From positions 1 to 64,000 of the forward strand of contig QFNI01000003.1 of NCBI GenBank assembly GCA_003240775.1: a DNA stretch of 64,000 bases, given 5' to 3'. Below the pieces are notes generated by a model. That model made no database searches. It saw only the letters and a program-made list of their open reading frames with translations, and was not told the origin of the DNA. The stretch comes from Mesorhizobium amorphae (GTDB taxonomy: Bacteria > Pseudomonadota > Alphaproteobacteria > Rhizobiales > Rhizobiaceae). This document shows positions 31,268 through 40,806 of this stretch, piece after piece (the stretch's first letter is position 1; the number at the start of each line of letters is the position of its first letter). A program made the position numbers and the translations under genes.

Positions 31268-32860
31268 ATGAAATCCATGCTTCACCCCCGCCGCAAGGCA
31301 GGACTGGGCGCCGTCGCCCTCATCGCCGCCGGCCTCCTCTCGGGCGCTGCCGCCCATGCGGAAGACCTCAAGCTCGGCATCAGCGCCGCCGCCACCACGA
31401 TGGATCCGCACTTCCACAATGCGAGCCAGAACATCGCGGTCTCACGCAACATGTTCGAGACGCTGACCCAGATGGACGCCGAAAGCCGCATCGTGCCCGG
31501 CCTGGCAGATTCGTGGACCAAGGTCGACGACCGCACCTGGGAGTTCAAGCTGCGCCCTGCGAAGTTCCACGACGGCAGCGACTTCACCGCCGAAGACGTC
31601 GCCTTCTCGCTCAACCGCCCCAACACGATCGAGAACAGCCCGTCGAGCTTCGCCATCTACACCCGCGCCATCAAAGAGGTGCAGGTGGTCGACCCCCAGA
31701 CCGTGCGCATGGTGACCGCGCAGCCCTATCCCCTCCTGCCTGCCGACCTGACCTCGGTGTTCATGGTCAGCAAGAAGGCGGCCGAGGGCGTCGCCACCGA
31801 CCGCTTCGCCACGCCTGAGCACATGGTGGGCACCGGGCCCTACAAATTCGCGCGCTACACACCCGAGGACCGCGTGGAGATGACGCGCTTCGACGATTAC
31901 TGGGCGGGCAAGCCGGCTTGGGACAACGTCACCGTGCGCTTCATGCCCAATGACGGCAGCCGCATGACCGCTCTTCTGTCGGGCGATGTGAATGCGGTGG
32001 AGAACGTGCCCACCCCCGACCTCCAGAAGATGCGCGACAACGCGGAATTCACGGTGGCCGAGAAGAAGACGCACCGCATGGTGTTCCTGTTTCTCGACGG
32101 CGGGCGCGACCAGAGCCCCGGCGTGCGCGATGCGAATGGCGGCCCGATCGCCAAGAACCCCCTGACCGACGTGCGGGTTCGGCGCGCAATCAACATGGCG
32201 ATCAATCGCGAGGCGATCCGCGACCGGCTGATGATGGGCCTGGCCTATCCCACCAACAATCTCGCGACCGACCAGATGATGGGCTTCGACCCGGCACTCG
32301 AGACCGTGCCCTACGACCCCGAGCAGGCGCGCGCCCTTCTGACTGAAGCCGGCTATCCCGAGGGCTTCAGCCTAGTGCTCGGCACGCCCAACAACCGCCT
32401 CCTGAACGATGAGCGCGTGGCGCAGGCCATCGCACAGATGCTGACGCGGGTCGGCATCCGCACCGAAGTGGACGCCGTGCCCTTCTCGGCCATCAACACC
32501 AAGGGCAATGGCGGCGAGTTCTCGGCCGTGATGATGGGCTGGGGCGTGCAGACGGCGGAAGCCTCGTCGGGCATCCGCATGCTGGTCGCCTGTCCCGACA
32601 AGGAGCGCGGCTGGGGCGTGGTCAACTGGAGCCATTACTGCTCGCCCAAGCTGACCGAGCAGCTCGTGGCGCTGACCGGGGAGATGGACGACGCCAAGCG
32701 CGAGGAGCAGCTGAAGGCTGCCGTCCACACGGTGATCGACGACATGGCGATCGTGCCGCTCTACTTCCAGGGCATGACCTGGGCGGCGAAGAAGGGCATC
32801 GAGATCCTGCCGCGCATGGACGAGCGCACCTCGGCGCTGACCTTCAAGCCGGCGCAGTGA
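31268..32860 (+). CDS. Peptide/opine-type ABC substrate-binding protein (SBP family 5)
   Basis: 530 aa. Sec signal peptide (GLGAVALIAAGLLSGAAAHA) followed by LKLGISAAATTMDPHFHN and the SBP_bac_5 motifs NMFETLTQMDAES, KFHDGSDFTAEDVAFSL, GTGPYKFARYTPED and VRRAINMAINREAI. It delivers oligopeptides, opines, glutathione-like or other amide solutes to the permeases encoded downstream. A GC hairpin with a T-run follows within the intergenic gap. Context (malonyl-CoA synthetase, D-amino-acid oxidase, amidase and deacylase) suggests an acylated amino acid or amide as ligand. Confidence 0.92.
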   Translation: MKSMLHPRRKAGLGAVALIAAGLLSGAAAHAEDLKLGISAAATTMDPHFHNASQNIAVSRNMFETLTQMDAESRIVPGLADSWTKVDDRTWEFKLRPAKFHDGSDFTAEDVAFSLNRPNTIENSPSSFAIYTRAIKEVQVVDPQTVRMVTAQPYPLLPADLTSVFMVSKKAAEGVATDRFATPEHMVGTGPYKFARYTPEDRVEMTRFDDYWAGKPAWDNVTVRFMPNDGSRMTALLSGDVNAVENVPTPDLQKMRDNAEFTVAEKKTHRMVFLFLDGGRDQSPGVRDANGGPIAKNPLTDVRVRRAINMAINREAIRDRLMMGLAYPTNNLATDQMMGFDPALETVPYDPEQARALLTEAGYPEGFSLVLGTPNNRLLNDERVAQAIAQMLTRVGIRTEVDAVPFSAINTKGNGGEFSAVMMGWGVQTAEASSGIRMLVACPDKERGWGVVNWSHYCSPKLTEQLVALTGEMDDAKREEQLKAAVHTVIDDMAIVPLYFQGMTWAAKKGIEILPRMDERTSALTFKPAQ

Positions 32861-32870
32861 GCCGACCATC

Positions 32871-32897
32871 GGGCGGGCTCCGGCCCGCCCCCGCCTT
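32871..32897 (+). terminator. Hairpin with T-run between binding-protein and permease genes
   Basis: GGGCGGGC (32871-32878), loop TCCG, GCCCGCCC (32883-32890), then ccgccttttcc. It begins 10 bases after the binding-protein stop. A partial terminator here would lower permease expression relative to the binding protein. Confidence 0.68.
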
Positions 32898-32927
32898 TTC
32901 CCGGACAGCGGGATCGGACCCTTTGCT

Positions 32928-33905
32928 ATGATCGCCTATCTCATCCGCCGCGTGGGGCAGTCGGCCCTCGTTCTCATGGCCATGGCGACCCTGGTGTTTC
33001 TGGCGGTGTTCGCGCTCGGCAACCCCGTGGACATGCTGGCGAGCCCCGACGCCGACCAGGCGGAGCGCGCAGCGCTTGCCGCCCGCTTCGGCCTCGACCA
33101 GCCGCTGCCCGCGCAGTTCCTGGCCTTCTTTTCCAACATGCTGCAGGGCGATCTCGGCTCTTCCTTCGTCTATGGCCAGCCGGCGCTCTCGGTGATCGCC
33201 GACCGCCTGCCGGCCACCCTGGAACTGGCGGTCGCGGCACTCGGGCTTTCCGTGCTGATCGGCCTGCCGCTCGGCGTGATCGCTGGGCTTTACCCACGAA
33301 CGATCTGGGGACGCGGCATCATGTCGGTCTCGATCCTGGGCTTCTCGCTGCCGAGCTTCTGGATCGGGCTGATGCTGATCCTGTTCTTCGCCGTCTATCT
33401 CGGTGTGCTGCCCGCCGGCGGGCGCGGACCGACCACGGAGTTCCTTGGCCTCCAGCTCAGCATGTTCTCGCTCGAGGGCTGGCGCCACCTCCTGCTGCCC
33501 GCCTTCACGCTCGCGCTCTACAAGTCCTCGCTCGTGGTTCGCCTGTGCGAGGCTGGCACGCGCGAGGTGATGTCGCAGGAATATATCCGCTTCGCCCGCG
33601 CCAAGGGACTGAGCCGCTTCCGCATCATCCGGCTGCATCTCCTCAAGAACATGCTGATCCCCGTGGTGACGATCCTCGGCATGGAGTTCGGCGCCATGAT
33701 CGCCTTCACCGTGGTGATCGAGACGGTCTTCGCCTATCCCGGCATGGGCAAGCTCCTGATCGAGTCCATCAACCGGCTCGATCGCCCGGTGATCGTGGCC
33801 TATCTGATGGTCACCACCGTGGTCTTCGTCGTCATCAACTTCATCGTCGACCTGCTCTACGTCGCGCTCGACCCGCGCGTGCGGCTCGGCGACGCGAGCG
33901 AGTAG
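32928..33905 (+). CDS. ABC transporter permease, DppB-like
   Basis: 325 aa with six membrane helices. The N-terminus MIAYLIRRVGQSALVLMAMATLVFLAV is typical of DppB (split MIAYLIRRVGQS and ALVLMAMATLVFLAV). The EAA loop is EVMSQEYIRFARAKGLSRFRI and the C-terminal motif is VFAYPGMGKLLIESI. It forms the translocation pore with the next gene's product. Confidence 0.93.
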   Translation: MIAYLIRRVGQSALVLMAMATLVFLAVFALGNPVDMLASPDADQAERAALAARFGLDQPLPAQFLAFFSNMLQGDLGSSFVYGQPALSVIADRLPATLELAVAALGLSVLIGLPLGVIAGLYPRTIWGRGIMSVSILGFSLPSFWIGLMLILFFAVYLGVLPAGGRGPTTEFLGLQLSMFSLEGWRHLLLPAFTLALYKSSLVVRLCEAGTREVMSQEYIRFARAKGLSRFRIIRLHLLKNMLIPVVTILGMEFGAMIAFTVVIETVFAYPGMGKLLIESINRLDRPVIVAYLMVTTVVFVVINFIVDLLYVALDPRVRLGDASE

Positions 33906-33910
33906 GCCCC

Positions 33911-34831
33911 ATGAGCGACGCGATCCGAGCGAGGGGCAGCGCCCCCGAAGCGCCGAAGACCGAGCGCCTGTGGAAACGGCAGCTCGCCGACGTGGTGTCG
34001 GGCCCGGAAGCAGTTGTGGGTCTCGTGATCCTGGCCGTGCTCGGATTTCTCGCGGTGTTCGCGCCCTTCGTCGCGCCGCAGAACCCTTATGACCTGATGC
34101 AGCTCGACATCATGGACAACATGCTCCCGCCGGGTGCAGCACTCGGCACCGGCGCCACCGCCTGGCTCGGCACGGACGACCAGGGCCGCGACATGCTTTC
34201 GGCTATCATGTACGGCATGCGCGTCTCGCTCGGCGTAGGCATCGCCTCGGTGGCGATAGCCAGCGTCATCGGCGCGGTGGTGGGCGTGCTGTCGGCCTAT
34301 GTGGGCGGGCGCTTCGACGCGCTGGTGATGCGCATCGTCGACCTTCAGCTCTCCTTCCCCTCGATCCTGATCGCGCTCGTGCTGCTCACCGTGTTCGGGC
34401 GTGGGCTCGACAAGGTGGTGCTCTCGCTCGTCTTCGTGCAGTGGGCCTATTACGCGCGCACCGTGCGCGGCTCGGCACTCGTGGAAAAGAACAAGGACTA
34501 TATGGCGGCCGCCCAGGGCCTCGGCCTTTCCCGGTCGCGCATTTTGTTCTCGCACATGCTGCCCAACTGCATTCCACCCCTGATCGTGGTTTCCACCGTT
34601 CAGATCGCGCACGCCATCACGCTGGAATCGACCTTGTCGTTTCTGGGCGTCGGCGTGCCCGTCACCCAGCCTTCGCTCGGCATGCTGATCGCCACGGGCC
34701 ACGACTTCCTGCTTTCGGGCAACTACTGGGTCTCGACCTATCCGGGCGTGGCGCTGATCCTGATCGTGATCGCCATCAACCTGGTCGGCGACCGGCTGCG
34801 CACCGTGCTCAATCCGAGGTTCGCAGGATGA
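33911..34831 (+). CDS. ABC transporter permease, DppC-like
   Basis: 306 aa from ATG 33911, five bases after the previous stop. The N-terminal helix GLVILAVLGFLAVFAPFVAP and the conserved WLGTDDQGRDMLSAIMYGMRVSL (split WLGTDDQGRDMLS and AIMYGMRVSL) identify a DppC-type permease. The EAA loop is KNKDYMAAAQGLGLSRSRIL, and ESTLSFLGVGVPVTQPSLGM is the distal family motif. It overlaps the next start by ATGA. Confidence 0.93.
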   Translation: MSDAIRARGSAPEAPKTERLWKRQLADVVSGPEAVVGLVILAVLGFLAVFAPFVAPQNPYDLMQLDIMDNMLPPGAALGTGATAWLGTDDQGRDMLSAIMYGMRVSLGVGIASVAIASVIGAVVGVLSAYVGGRFDALVMRIVDLQLSFPSILIALVLLTVFGRGLDKVVLSLVFVQWAYYARTVRGSALVEKNKDYMAAAQGLGLSRSRILFSHMLPNCIPPLIVVSTVQIAHAITLESTLSFLGVGVPVTQPSLGMLIATGHDFLLSGNYWVSTYPGVALILIVIAINLVGDRLRTVLNPRFAG

Positions 34832-35808
34832 CGGCCAGCGCAAAAACCGTTCCCGCCCTCGCGGTCGAGAACCTGAGCGTCACCTTCAGCATGCGCGGCA
34901 AGACCGTGACCGCGGTGGACGGAGTGAGCCTCCACATCATGCCCGGCGAGGTGCTCGGCGTGGTCGGGGAATCGGGCTCGGGCAAGTCGGTGACGGGCCT
35001 GGCCCTGATGGGCCTGATCGACCCGCCGGGAAAGGTCGCGGCCACCCGCATCGCGCTCGAAGGGGAAGAGATCGCGGCCGTGCCCGAAAGCCGCCTGCGC
35101 GCGCTGCGCGGCAACCGCATGGCGATGATCTTCCAGGACCCGGTCTCTACCTTGAACCCGGTGCTCAGGATCGACACGCAGATCGAAGAGGCCATCACCG
35201 CGCATGAGCGCGTGTCGGCAAAGGCCGCACGCGCACGCGCCGTCGAAGCGCTGGCCGCGGTCGGCATCCCCTCGCCGGAGTCGCGTCTCGACAACTACCC
35301 CCACCAGTTCTCGGGCGGCATGCGGCAGCGTGTGGCGATCGCGATCGCACTTCTGCACCGTCCCGCAGTGCTGATCGCCGACGAGCCGACCACGGCCCTC
35401 GACGTGACCATTCAGGCGCAAATCCTGGGGCAGGTGCAGAAACTTGCCGCCGAGAGCGACACGGCCCTCCTCTGGATCACGCACGACCTTTCGGTGGTGG
35501 CTGGCCTCGCCGACCGGATCGCCGTGATGTATGCGGGCCGCATCGTAGAAAGCGGCACGGTGGCCGACATCCTCGCTTCGCCCGCGCACCACTACACGGC
35601 GGGCCTGATCGCTTCCGTGCCGAGCCGCAACCCGCGCGGGCAGCCGCTCCAGCAGATTCCGGGCTCGACCCCCAGCCTCGCCAACCTGCCTTCGGGCTGT
35701 GCCTTCCGGCCGCGTTGCGCGGCGCAGTCGGGCGTCTGCGCGGAGGTGGTTCCCCCGATGGCAGAGGTGGAGGCCGCCCACCGCGTCCGCTGCCACCACC
35801 CCCTTTAG
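34828..35808 (+). CDS. ABC transporter ATP-binding protein, DppD-like
   Basis: 326 aa from ATG 34828. Walker A GESGSGKS (47-54), signature FSGGMRQRVAIAIAL, Walker B VLIADEPTTALD and H-loop WITHDLSV. The C-terminal oligopeptide/dipeptide transporter extension contains CAFRPRCAAQSGVC, whose spaced cysteines resemble the [4Fe-4S] or metal-binding tail of DppD/OppD. Confidence 0.93.
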   Translation: MTASAKTVPALAVENLSVTFSMRGKTVTAVDGVSLHIMPGEVLGVVGESGSGKSVTGLALMGLIDPPGKVAATRIALEGEEIAAVPESRLRALRGNRMAMIFQDPVSTLNPVLRIDTQIEEAITAHERVSAKAARARAVEALAAVGIPSPESRLDNYPHQFSGGMRQRVAIAIALLHRPAVLIADEPTTALDVTIQAQILGQVQKLAAESDTALLWITHDLSVVAGLADRIAVMYAGRIVESGTVADILASPAHHYTAGLIASVPSRNPRGQPLQQIPGSTPSLANLPSGCAFRPRCAAQSGVCAEVVPPMAEVEAAHRVRCHHPL

Positions 35809-35823
35809 CGCGGAGGCCGAGCG

Positions 35824-36855
35824 ATGACCCAGCCGATCCTCGAACTCGACAGACTTTCGCGCCAGTTCCGCAAGGACCCCGACTTCGCGCAACGCATTGC
35901 GGATGCGCTGACGCGCCGCGACTCCCGCCAAGTGGTGAACGCGGTGGACACGGTGAGCCTCGCCGTGCGCCCCGGCGAGATCGTCGGGCTGGTGGGAGAG
36001 TCGGGCTGCGGGAAATCCACCCTCGCCCGGATCGTCGCGGGCATAATGCCGGCATCGAGCGGGCGCGTGCTGTTCGAGGGCCGGGAACTAGGCGCGATGT
36101 CGGGCAAGGAGCGCCAGCGCGCGAATCTCGCGGTGCAGATGGTGTTTCAGGACGCGACGGCGGCGCTCAACCCGCGCAAGCGGGTGGTGGAACTGATCGG
36201 CGAGGCAGCCGTCGCCCACGGCATCGTGACGCGTGCCGCGATGAGCGAATACGTCGCCGGCCTGATGGAGCAGGTGGGGCTCGACCCCGCGAGCCGCACG
36301 CTCTACCCGCACCAGTTCTCGGGCGGTCAGCGCGCGCGCATCAACATCGCACGCGCGCTCGCGGTGAAGCCGCGCGTGCTGGTCTGCGATGAGTCGACGG
36401 CCGCCCTCGACGTGTCGATCCAGGCGCAGATCCTCAACCTCTTCCTGCGGCTGAAGAGCGAGCTCGACCTCACCTACATCTTCGTGAGCCACGATCTCGG
36501 CACGATCGAGAATTTCTGCGACCGGATCGCCGTGATGTATCTCGGTCGCATCGTGGAGATGGCCGAGACCGAGGCGCTGTTTGCGCGTCCCGCCCATCCC
36601 TACACCAAGGCGCTCCTGGCCGAGATCCCACGGCTCGAGCCGCGCAAGCGGGCCTTCGCCGCGATCCGGGGCGAAATGCCTTCGCCGCTCGCGCCGCCGC
36701 CCGGCTGCCACTTCCACCCCCGCTGCCCTATCGCCGAGCCGGTCTGCTCGGAGAAGCGGCCGCCGCTCGAAGAGACGGCACCCGACCGGATGTCGGCCTG
36801 CCATTTCAGCGACAAGGTTCTGGCGACGCTGCCCGAGCCCGCCCATGCGCCCTGA
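35824..36855 (+). CDS. ABC transporter ATP-binding protein, DppF-like
   Basis: 343 aa. Walker A GESGCGKST (58-66), signature FSGGQRARINIARAL, Walker B VLVCDESTAALD (Ser in place of the usual Pro after DE) and H-loop VSHDLGTI. The C-terminal extension has CHFHPRCPIAEPVC. It pairs with the DppD-like subunit. The next gene begins only 3 bases later, so the enzymes downstream share its transcript. Confidence 0.93.
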   Translation: MTQPILELDRLSRQFRKDPDFAQRIADALTRRDSRQVVNAVDTVSLAVRPGEIVGLVGESGCGKSTLARIVAGIMPASSGRVLFEGRELGAMSGKERQRANLAVQMVFQDATAALNPRKRVVELIGEAAVAHGIVTRAAMSEYVAGLMEQVGLDPASRTLYPHQFSGGQRARINIARALAVKPRVLVCDESTAALDVSIQAQILNLFLRLKSELDLTYIFVSHDLGTIENFCDRIAVMYLGRIVEMAETEALFARPAHPYTKALLAEIPRLEPRKRAFAAIRGEMPSPLAPPPGCHFHPRCPIAEPVCSEKRPPLEETAPDRMSACHFSDKVLATLPEPAHAP

Positions 36856-36858
36856 CGG

Positions 36859-38145
36859 ATGAGCGGCTCGCCGGACGTTCTGGTTCTGGGTGGAGGGATC
36901 GTCGGCGTTTCCGCGGCCCTCCACCTTCAGGCGCGGGGTCTCGACGTGGCGCTGGTGGACCGCCGCGAGCCCGGGCGGGAAACAAGCCACGGCAATGCGG
37001 GCCTGATCGAGACTTCCGCGATCCTGCCCCATCCGTTTCCACGCGGGCTCCGCACCGCGCTGCGTCTCGCCCTCAACCGCACGGACGCGGTGCAGGCGGA
37101 CCCCCGTTTCCTGCCGCGCCTGCTGCCCTGGCTCCTGGCCTATCGCAGGGCCTCGAGCGGCAAGCGCCTCGAGGCATTGAAGCCAGCCTTTCGCCGGCTG
37201 ATCGCGGCCTCGTTGAGCGAGCATCGCTTCCTCCTCGACCAGGCCGGCGCGCAGGATCTGCTGCGCAAGGACGGCTGGCTCGAACTCTGCCGCACCAGGG
37301 ACGCGCTCGACGAGGCCGACAGGGAAGCAGCCGAGGCCCGCGCGCTGGGCGTGAGCGCAGAGGTGATCGACGCTCCCGCACTCCATGCGATGGAGCCGGC
37401 CCTTGCCGGACGTTTCGCGGGCGCACTCCACTGGACCGACACCGCCCGCATCACCGACCCCGGCGCGCTCGTGGCGCGGCTCGCCCAGTTGTTCGGGAGG
37501 CGGGGAGGGCGCGTGGTGAAGGGAAACGCATTGGCGCTCGAACAGGTGGGGGGCGGCTGGCGGCTTCCCGACACGGCGCACGGCGCGCTCCAGGCCGCCC
37601 ATGCCGTCGTGGCGCTCGGGCCCTGGTCGGGAGATCTGACCCGCAGGCTCGGCTACCGCATGCCGCTGGCGGCCAAGCGCGGCTATCACCGGCATTTCCG
37701 GCAAGGTGCCGTGCCGCTCACACGGCCCGTCTATGTGCGCGACCGCAACTGCCTGATGGTTCCCGCAGCCGCCGGCCTGCGGGTTCTGACCGGGGTTGAA
37801 CTCGCGCCGCGCGATGCGCCGCCTCATCCCCGCCTGATGCGGCGGATGGCCGAATGCGCGCAGGAAACACTCGCGCTGGGCGAGGCGGTGGAAGACGAAT
37901 CCTGGCTCGGCTCGCGCCCCTGCCTGCCCGACATGCTGCCCGTGATCGGCCCGGCCCCGCGACATGCCGGTCTCTGGCTTGCCTTCGGGCACGGCCATTT
38001 CGGCTTCACGCAAGGGCCTCTGACCGGCCGCCTGATCGCAGAACTCGTGACCGGCGAAACGCCGCTTCTGCCGGTCGACCCCTATTCAGCCGCCCGTTTC
38101 CGGGGCGGCTCGGCACCACGCATTCGGAAAGGACCGCTCCAATGA
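36859..38145 (+). CDS. FAD-dependent D-amino-acid dehydrogenase (DadA-like, DAO family)
   Basis: 428 aa. N-terminal dinucleotide motif VLGGGIVGVSAALHLQARG (about 9-27) ending in the ALVDRRE acidic strand, then ETSHGNAGLI, the DadA-type FAD loop. The C-terminal block is WLGSRPCLPDMLPVIGPAPR and GHGHFGFTQGPLTGRLIAEL, as in DadA and related D-amino-acid dehydrogenases. It would oxidise a D-amino acid or N-substituted amino acid to the 2-oxo acid and pass electrons to the respiratory chain. Its stop overlaps the amidase start. Confidence 0.87.
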   Translation: MSGSPDVLVLGGGIVGVSAALHLQARGLDVALVDRREPGRETSHGNAGLIETSAILPHPFPRGLRTALRLALNRTDAVQADPRFLPRLLPWLLAYRRASSGKRLEALKPAFRRLIAASLSEHRFLLDQAGAQDLLRKDGWLELCRTRDALDEADREAAEARALGVSAEVIDAPALHAMEPALAGRFAGALHWTDTARITDPGALVARLAQLFGRRGGRVVKGNALALEQVGGGWRLPDTAHGALQAAHAVVALGPWSGDLTRRLGYRMPLAAKRGYHRHFRQGAVPLTRPVYVRDRNCLMVPAAAGLRVLTGVELAPRDAPPHPRLMRRMAECAQETLALGEAVEDESWLGSRPCLPDMLPVIGPAPRHAGLWLAFGHGHFGFTQGPLTGRLIAELVTGETPLLPVDPYSAARFRGGSAPRIRKGPLQ

Positions 38146-39638
38146 CACCATCCGCCGACGAGCCCTGCGATCTCGGCGCCGCGGAAGCGCGCGCTCTTAT
38201 CGGGCGCAAGGCGCTTTCGCCGGTCGAGCTCGCGGAAAGCTGCATCGGGCGCATCGAGACACTCGACCATGCGGTGAATGCGGTGGTCACGCGCGACTTC
38301 GAGCGGGCGCTCGACCGCGCGAGGGAATGCGAGGCCGCGGTGATGGAAGGCGCCCCACTCGGCGCGCTGCACGGGCTGCCCATCGGCATCAAGGACACGT
38401 CCGACACGGGAGGCCTGCGCACCACTTATGGCAGCCCCATCTTCGCCGACCACAAGCCCGAAGCCGATGAGCGCTTCGTGGCACGCCTGCGCGAGGCGGG
38501 CGGCATCGTGCTCGGCAAGACCAACGTGCCGGAATGGGCGGCGGGCGGCAACACGCGCAACCCTGTCTTCGGCGCGACCGGCAATCCCTTCGACACCATG
38601 CGCACGGCGGCCGGCTCTTCCGGCGGATCGGCCGCGGCGCTCGCTTGCGGGATGGTGCCGCTGGCATCCGGCTCGGACACGGGCGGCTCGCTTCGCAACC
38701 CGGCTGCCTTCTGCGGGGTGGTGGGCTTCCGCCCCACGCCCGGCCTGATCCCCAGCGAGAAGCGGGGCACGGCCTGGCTCCAGGTCTCCACGCTCGGCCC
38801 CATGGCGCGCAATGTCGGCGACGCGGCACTCATGCTTTCGGTGATGAAGGGCTCGGACGGCCGAGACCCCTTGTCGTCCATCTGGAGCGGGCCGGACACG
38901 CGGGACTGGTCGGTGCCTCCCAGGGTCGACCTGTCTCGCCTTCGCGTGGGCTGGACGCGGGACTTCGGCTTCGCGCCCGTCGAGCGCGCTGTATCGGACG
39001 CGGTGGCAGAGAAGGCGACGCTGAGCGCGAGCCTGTTTGCCTCGCTCGAAGAGGCGACGCCCGATTGCAGCGGCGCGGACGACATCTTCGCCGTGCTTCG
39101 CGCGGTGGCCGCTCTCGGCATGTTCGGCCCCCTGCTCGCCCAGCACCCCGACCGGATCGGCCCCAACATCAAGGCGAACATCGCGGAAGGCGAAGGCTAT
39201 TCGGCAGTCGACGTGAGCCGCGCCATGAACGAGCAGACGCGTTATCACAGGCGCTGGCACGCTTTCTTTGACACCCACGACGTCCTGCTCGCGCCCGCGG
39301 TCGGCATCAGCCCGCGTCCTTGGCGGGAACTTTACCCCGTGGAGATCGAAGGCAGGCCGACGCGCTCCTACTATCACTGGCTGGCCTGCGCCTATGCGGT
39401 GACGCTTGCTGGATGCCCGGCGATCTCGCTGCCGGTGGGGCGGGATGCCAATGGCATGCCCTTCGGCCTCCAGATCGTCGCGCGGCGCGGCGCGGACCGC
39501 TTCCTGCTCGGCGTCGCCCAGGCCATGGAGGAGGCCTTGGGCTCCGATCCCCGCACCGCCCGGCCGCTGCCCGATCTCGACGCGCTGCGCGGCGCCAAGC
39601 CCTTGAGCGAAACGGAAGGATTCCTGGCATGGGACTGA
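38142..39638 (+). CDS. Amidase signature family hydrolase
   Basis: 498 aa from ATG 38142 (overlaps the previous stop). The Ser-cisSer-Lys triad residues are K84 (LPIGIKDT), the Ser pair in AGSSGGSAAALACG (158-170) and S183 in GSDTGGSLRNPA (177-188). Members hydrolyse amide bonds of small molecules; examples are malonamidase, ureidomalonase, aryl-acyl amidases and 6-aminohexanoate-type enzymes. With malonyl-CoA synthetase upstream, a malonamate- or malonyl-amide-cleaving role is attractive but unproven. It overlaps the ArgE-like gene by 10 bases. Confidence 0.9.
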   Translation: MTPSADEPCDLGAAEARALIGRKALSPVELAESCIGRIETLDHAVNAVVTRDFERALDRARECEAAVMEGAPLGALHGLPIGIKDTSDTGGLRTTYGSPIFADHKPEADERFVARLREAGGIVLGKTNVPEWAAGGNTRNPVFGATGNPFDTMRTAAGSSGGSAAALACGMVPLASGSDTGGSLRNPAAFCGVVGFRPTPGLIPSEKRGTAWLQVSTLGPMARNVGDAALMLSVMKGSDGRDPLSSIWSGPDTRDWSVPPRVDLSRLRVGWTRDFGFAPVERAVSDAVAEKATLSASLFASLEEATPDCSGADDIFAVLRAVAALGMFGPLLAQHPDRIGPNIKANIAEGEGYSAVDVSRAMNEQTRYHRRWHAFFDTHDVLLAPAVGISPRPWRELYPVEIEGRPTRSYYHWLACAYAVTLAGCPAISLPVGRDANGMPFGLQIVARRGADRFLLGVAQAMEEALGSDPRTARPLPDLDALRGAKPLSETEGFLAWD

Positions 39639-40795
39639 ACACGCACACTTCCGACGCCGCATCCCATCTGGCGGCGCTGGTCGGATTTCCTTCTGTCAGC
39701 AGCGCATCGAACCTCGATCTCGTGGACCATGTGGAGCGCTTCGCGGTCTCGCACGGAGCACGCACGCGGCGCTTTCCGAGCCCGGAAGGCGACAAGGCGA
39801 ACCTTTTGATGTCGATCGGTCCGGAAGCGGCCGGTGGCGTCGTTCTGAGCGGGCACACGGATGTGGTTCCCGTGAAGGGCCAGAACTGGACCGGTGATCC
39901 CTGGAGCCTGCGCGAGACGGGCTCGCGTCTCGTTGGGCGCGGCGCGACCGACATGAAGGGGTTTCTCGCCTGCACGCTGGCCGCGCTGCCTCATCTCGCG
40001 GCCCAGCCGCTGCGGCAGCCCGTTCATCTCGCCTTCTCCTATGATGAGGAGGTGGGCTGCACGGGCGTCGGCCCAATGGCCGAGTGGCTGGGCAAGGGCG
40101 GCCCCGCCCCCAGGCTCGCCGTGATCGGCGAGGCCACCGGCATGGACCTCGTGGCCGCCCACAAAGGCGGGCTGATCGGCTGGGCACGGTTCAAGGGAAA
40201 GCCGGGACATTCCTCCCAGCCCGACCGCTACGTGAATGCCGTGATGGAAGCGGCAGAGCTGATCGGTGAGATCAACCGCATCCGCGCGGAGATGCGCGAA
40301 GGGCCTCGCTTCGAGGGTCTCGACCCGCCTTACTCCACGATCCAGGTCAATCAGATCCGCGGCGGGCTGCACGGCAATATCGTGGCGGAGGCCTGCGAAT
40401 TCTTCTGGGAGATGCGGATCATTCCCGGCGAAAGCGACTATGCCGTTCTCGACAGGATGAAGCGCTACGCAGTGACGGCCATCGAGCCGCGCATGAAGGC
40501 CGTCGACCCCGAATGCGGCGTGGAGTTCGAGGTGCAGGCGCGCATTCCCGGACTGAAGCGCGAGGAAGGCGCGCTCGCGGATGAGCTTCTCGCCCTCCTC
40601 GGCGGCGGAGAAGCGCGCTACGTTTCCTATGGAACGGAAGCGGGCATCTTCCAGGAAGCCGGCATCCCCTCCTTCGTGATCGGGCCGGGCGACATCAAGG
40701 ACGCCCACCAGCCCGACGAGGGGATCGAACGCTCCGAGCTCGAACGCTGCGTGGGCTTCATCCACAAGCTCGGCGAGACCTACTGCCGGGCCTGA
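39629..40795 (+). CDS. M20 metallo-deacylase, ArgE (acetylornithine deacetylase)-like
   Basis: 388 aa from ATG 39629 inside the amidase 3' end. Dinuclear metal motifs: VLSGHTDVVPV (H76, D78), GRGATDMKGF (D108) and YDEEVGC (E140, E141). The IRGGLHGNIVAEACEFFWEMRI block (split IRGGLHGNIVAEA and CEFFWEMRI) is the ArgE dimerisation and substrate region. It hydrolyses N-acyl amino acids. In this setting it more likely strips an acyl group from an imported conjugate than makes arginine, but a housekeeping ArgE role cannot be excluded. Confidence 0.88.
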   Translation: MGLNTHTSDAASHLAALVGFPSVSSASNLDLVDHVERFAVSHGARTRRFPSPEGDKANLLMSIGPEAAGGVVLSGHTDVVPVKGQNWTGDPWSLRETGSRLVGRGATDMKGFLACTLAALPHLAAQPLRQPVHLAFSYDEEVGCTGVGPMAEWLGKGGPAPRLAVIGEATGMDLVAAHKGGLIGWARFKGKPGHSSQPDRYVNAVMEAAELIGEINRIRAEMREGPRFEGLDPPYSTIQVNQIRGGLHGNIVAEACEFFWEMRIIPGESDYAVLDRMKRYAVTAIEPRMKAVDPECGVEFEVQARIPGLKREEGALADELLALLGGGEARYVSYGTEAGIFQEAGIPSFVIGPGDIKDAHQPDEGIERSELERCVGFIHKLGETYCRA

Positions 40796-40806
40796 CCTGC
40801 GCAGAG

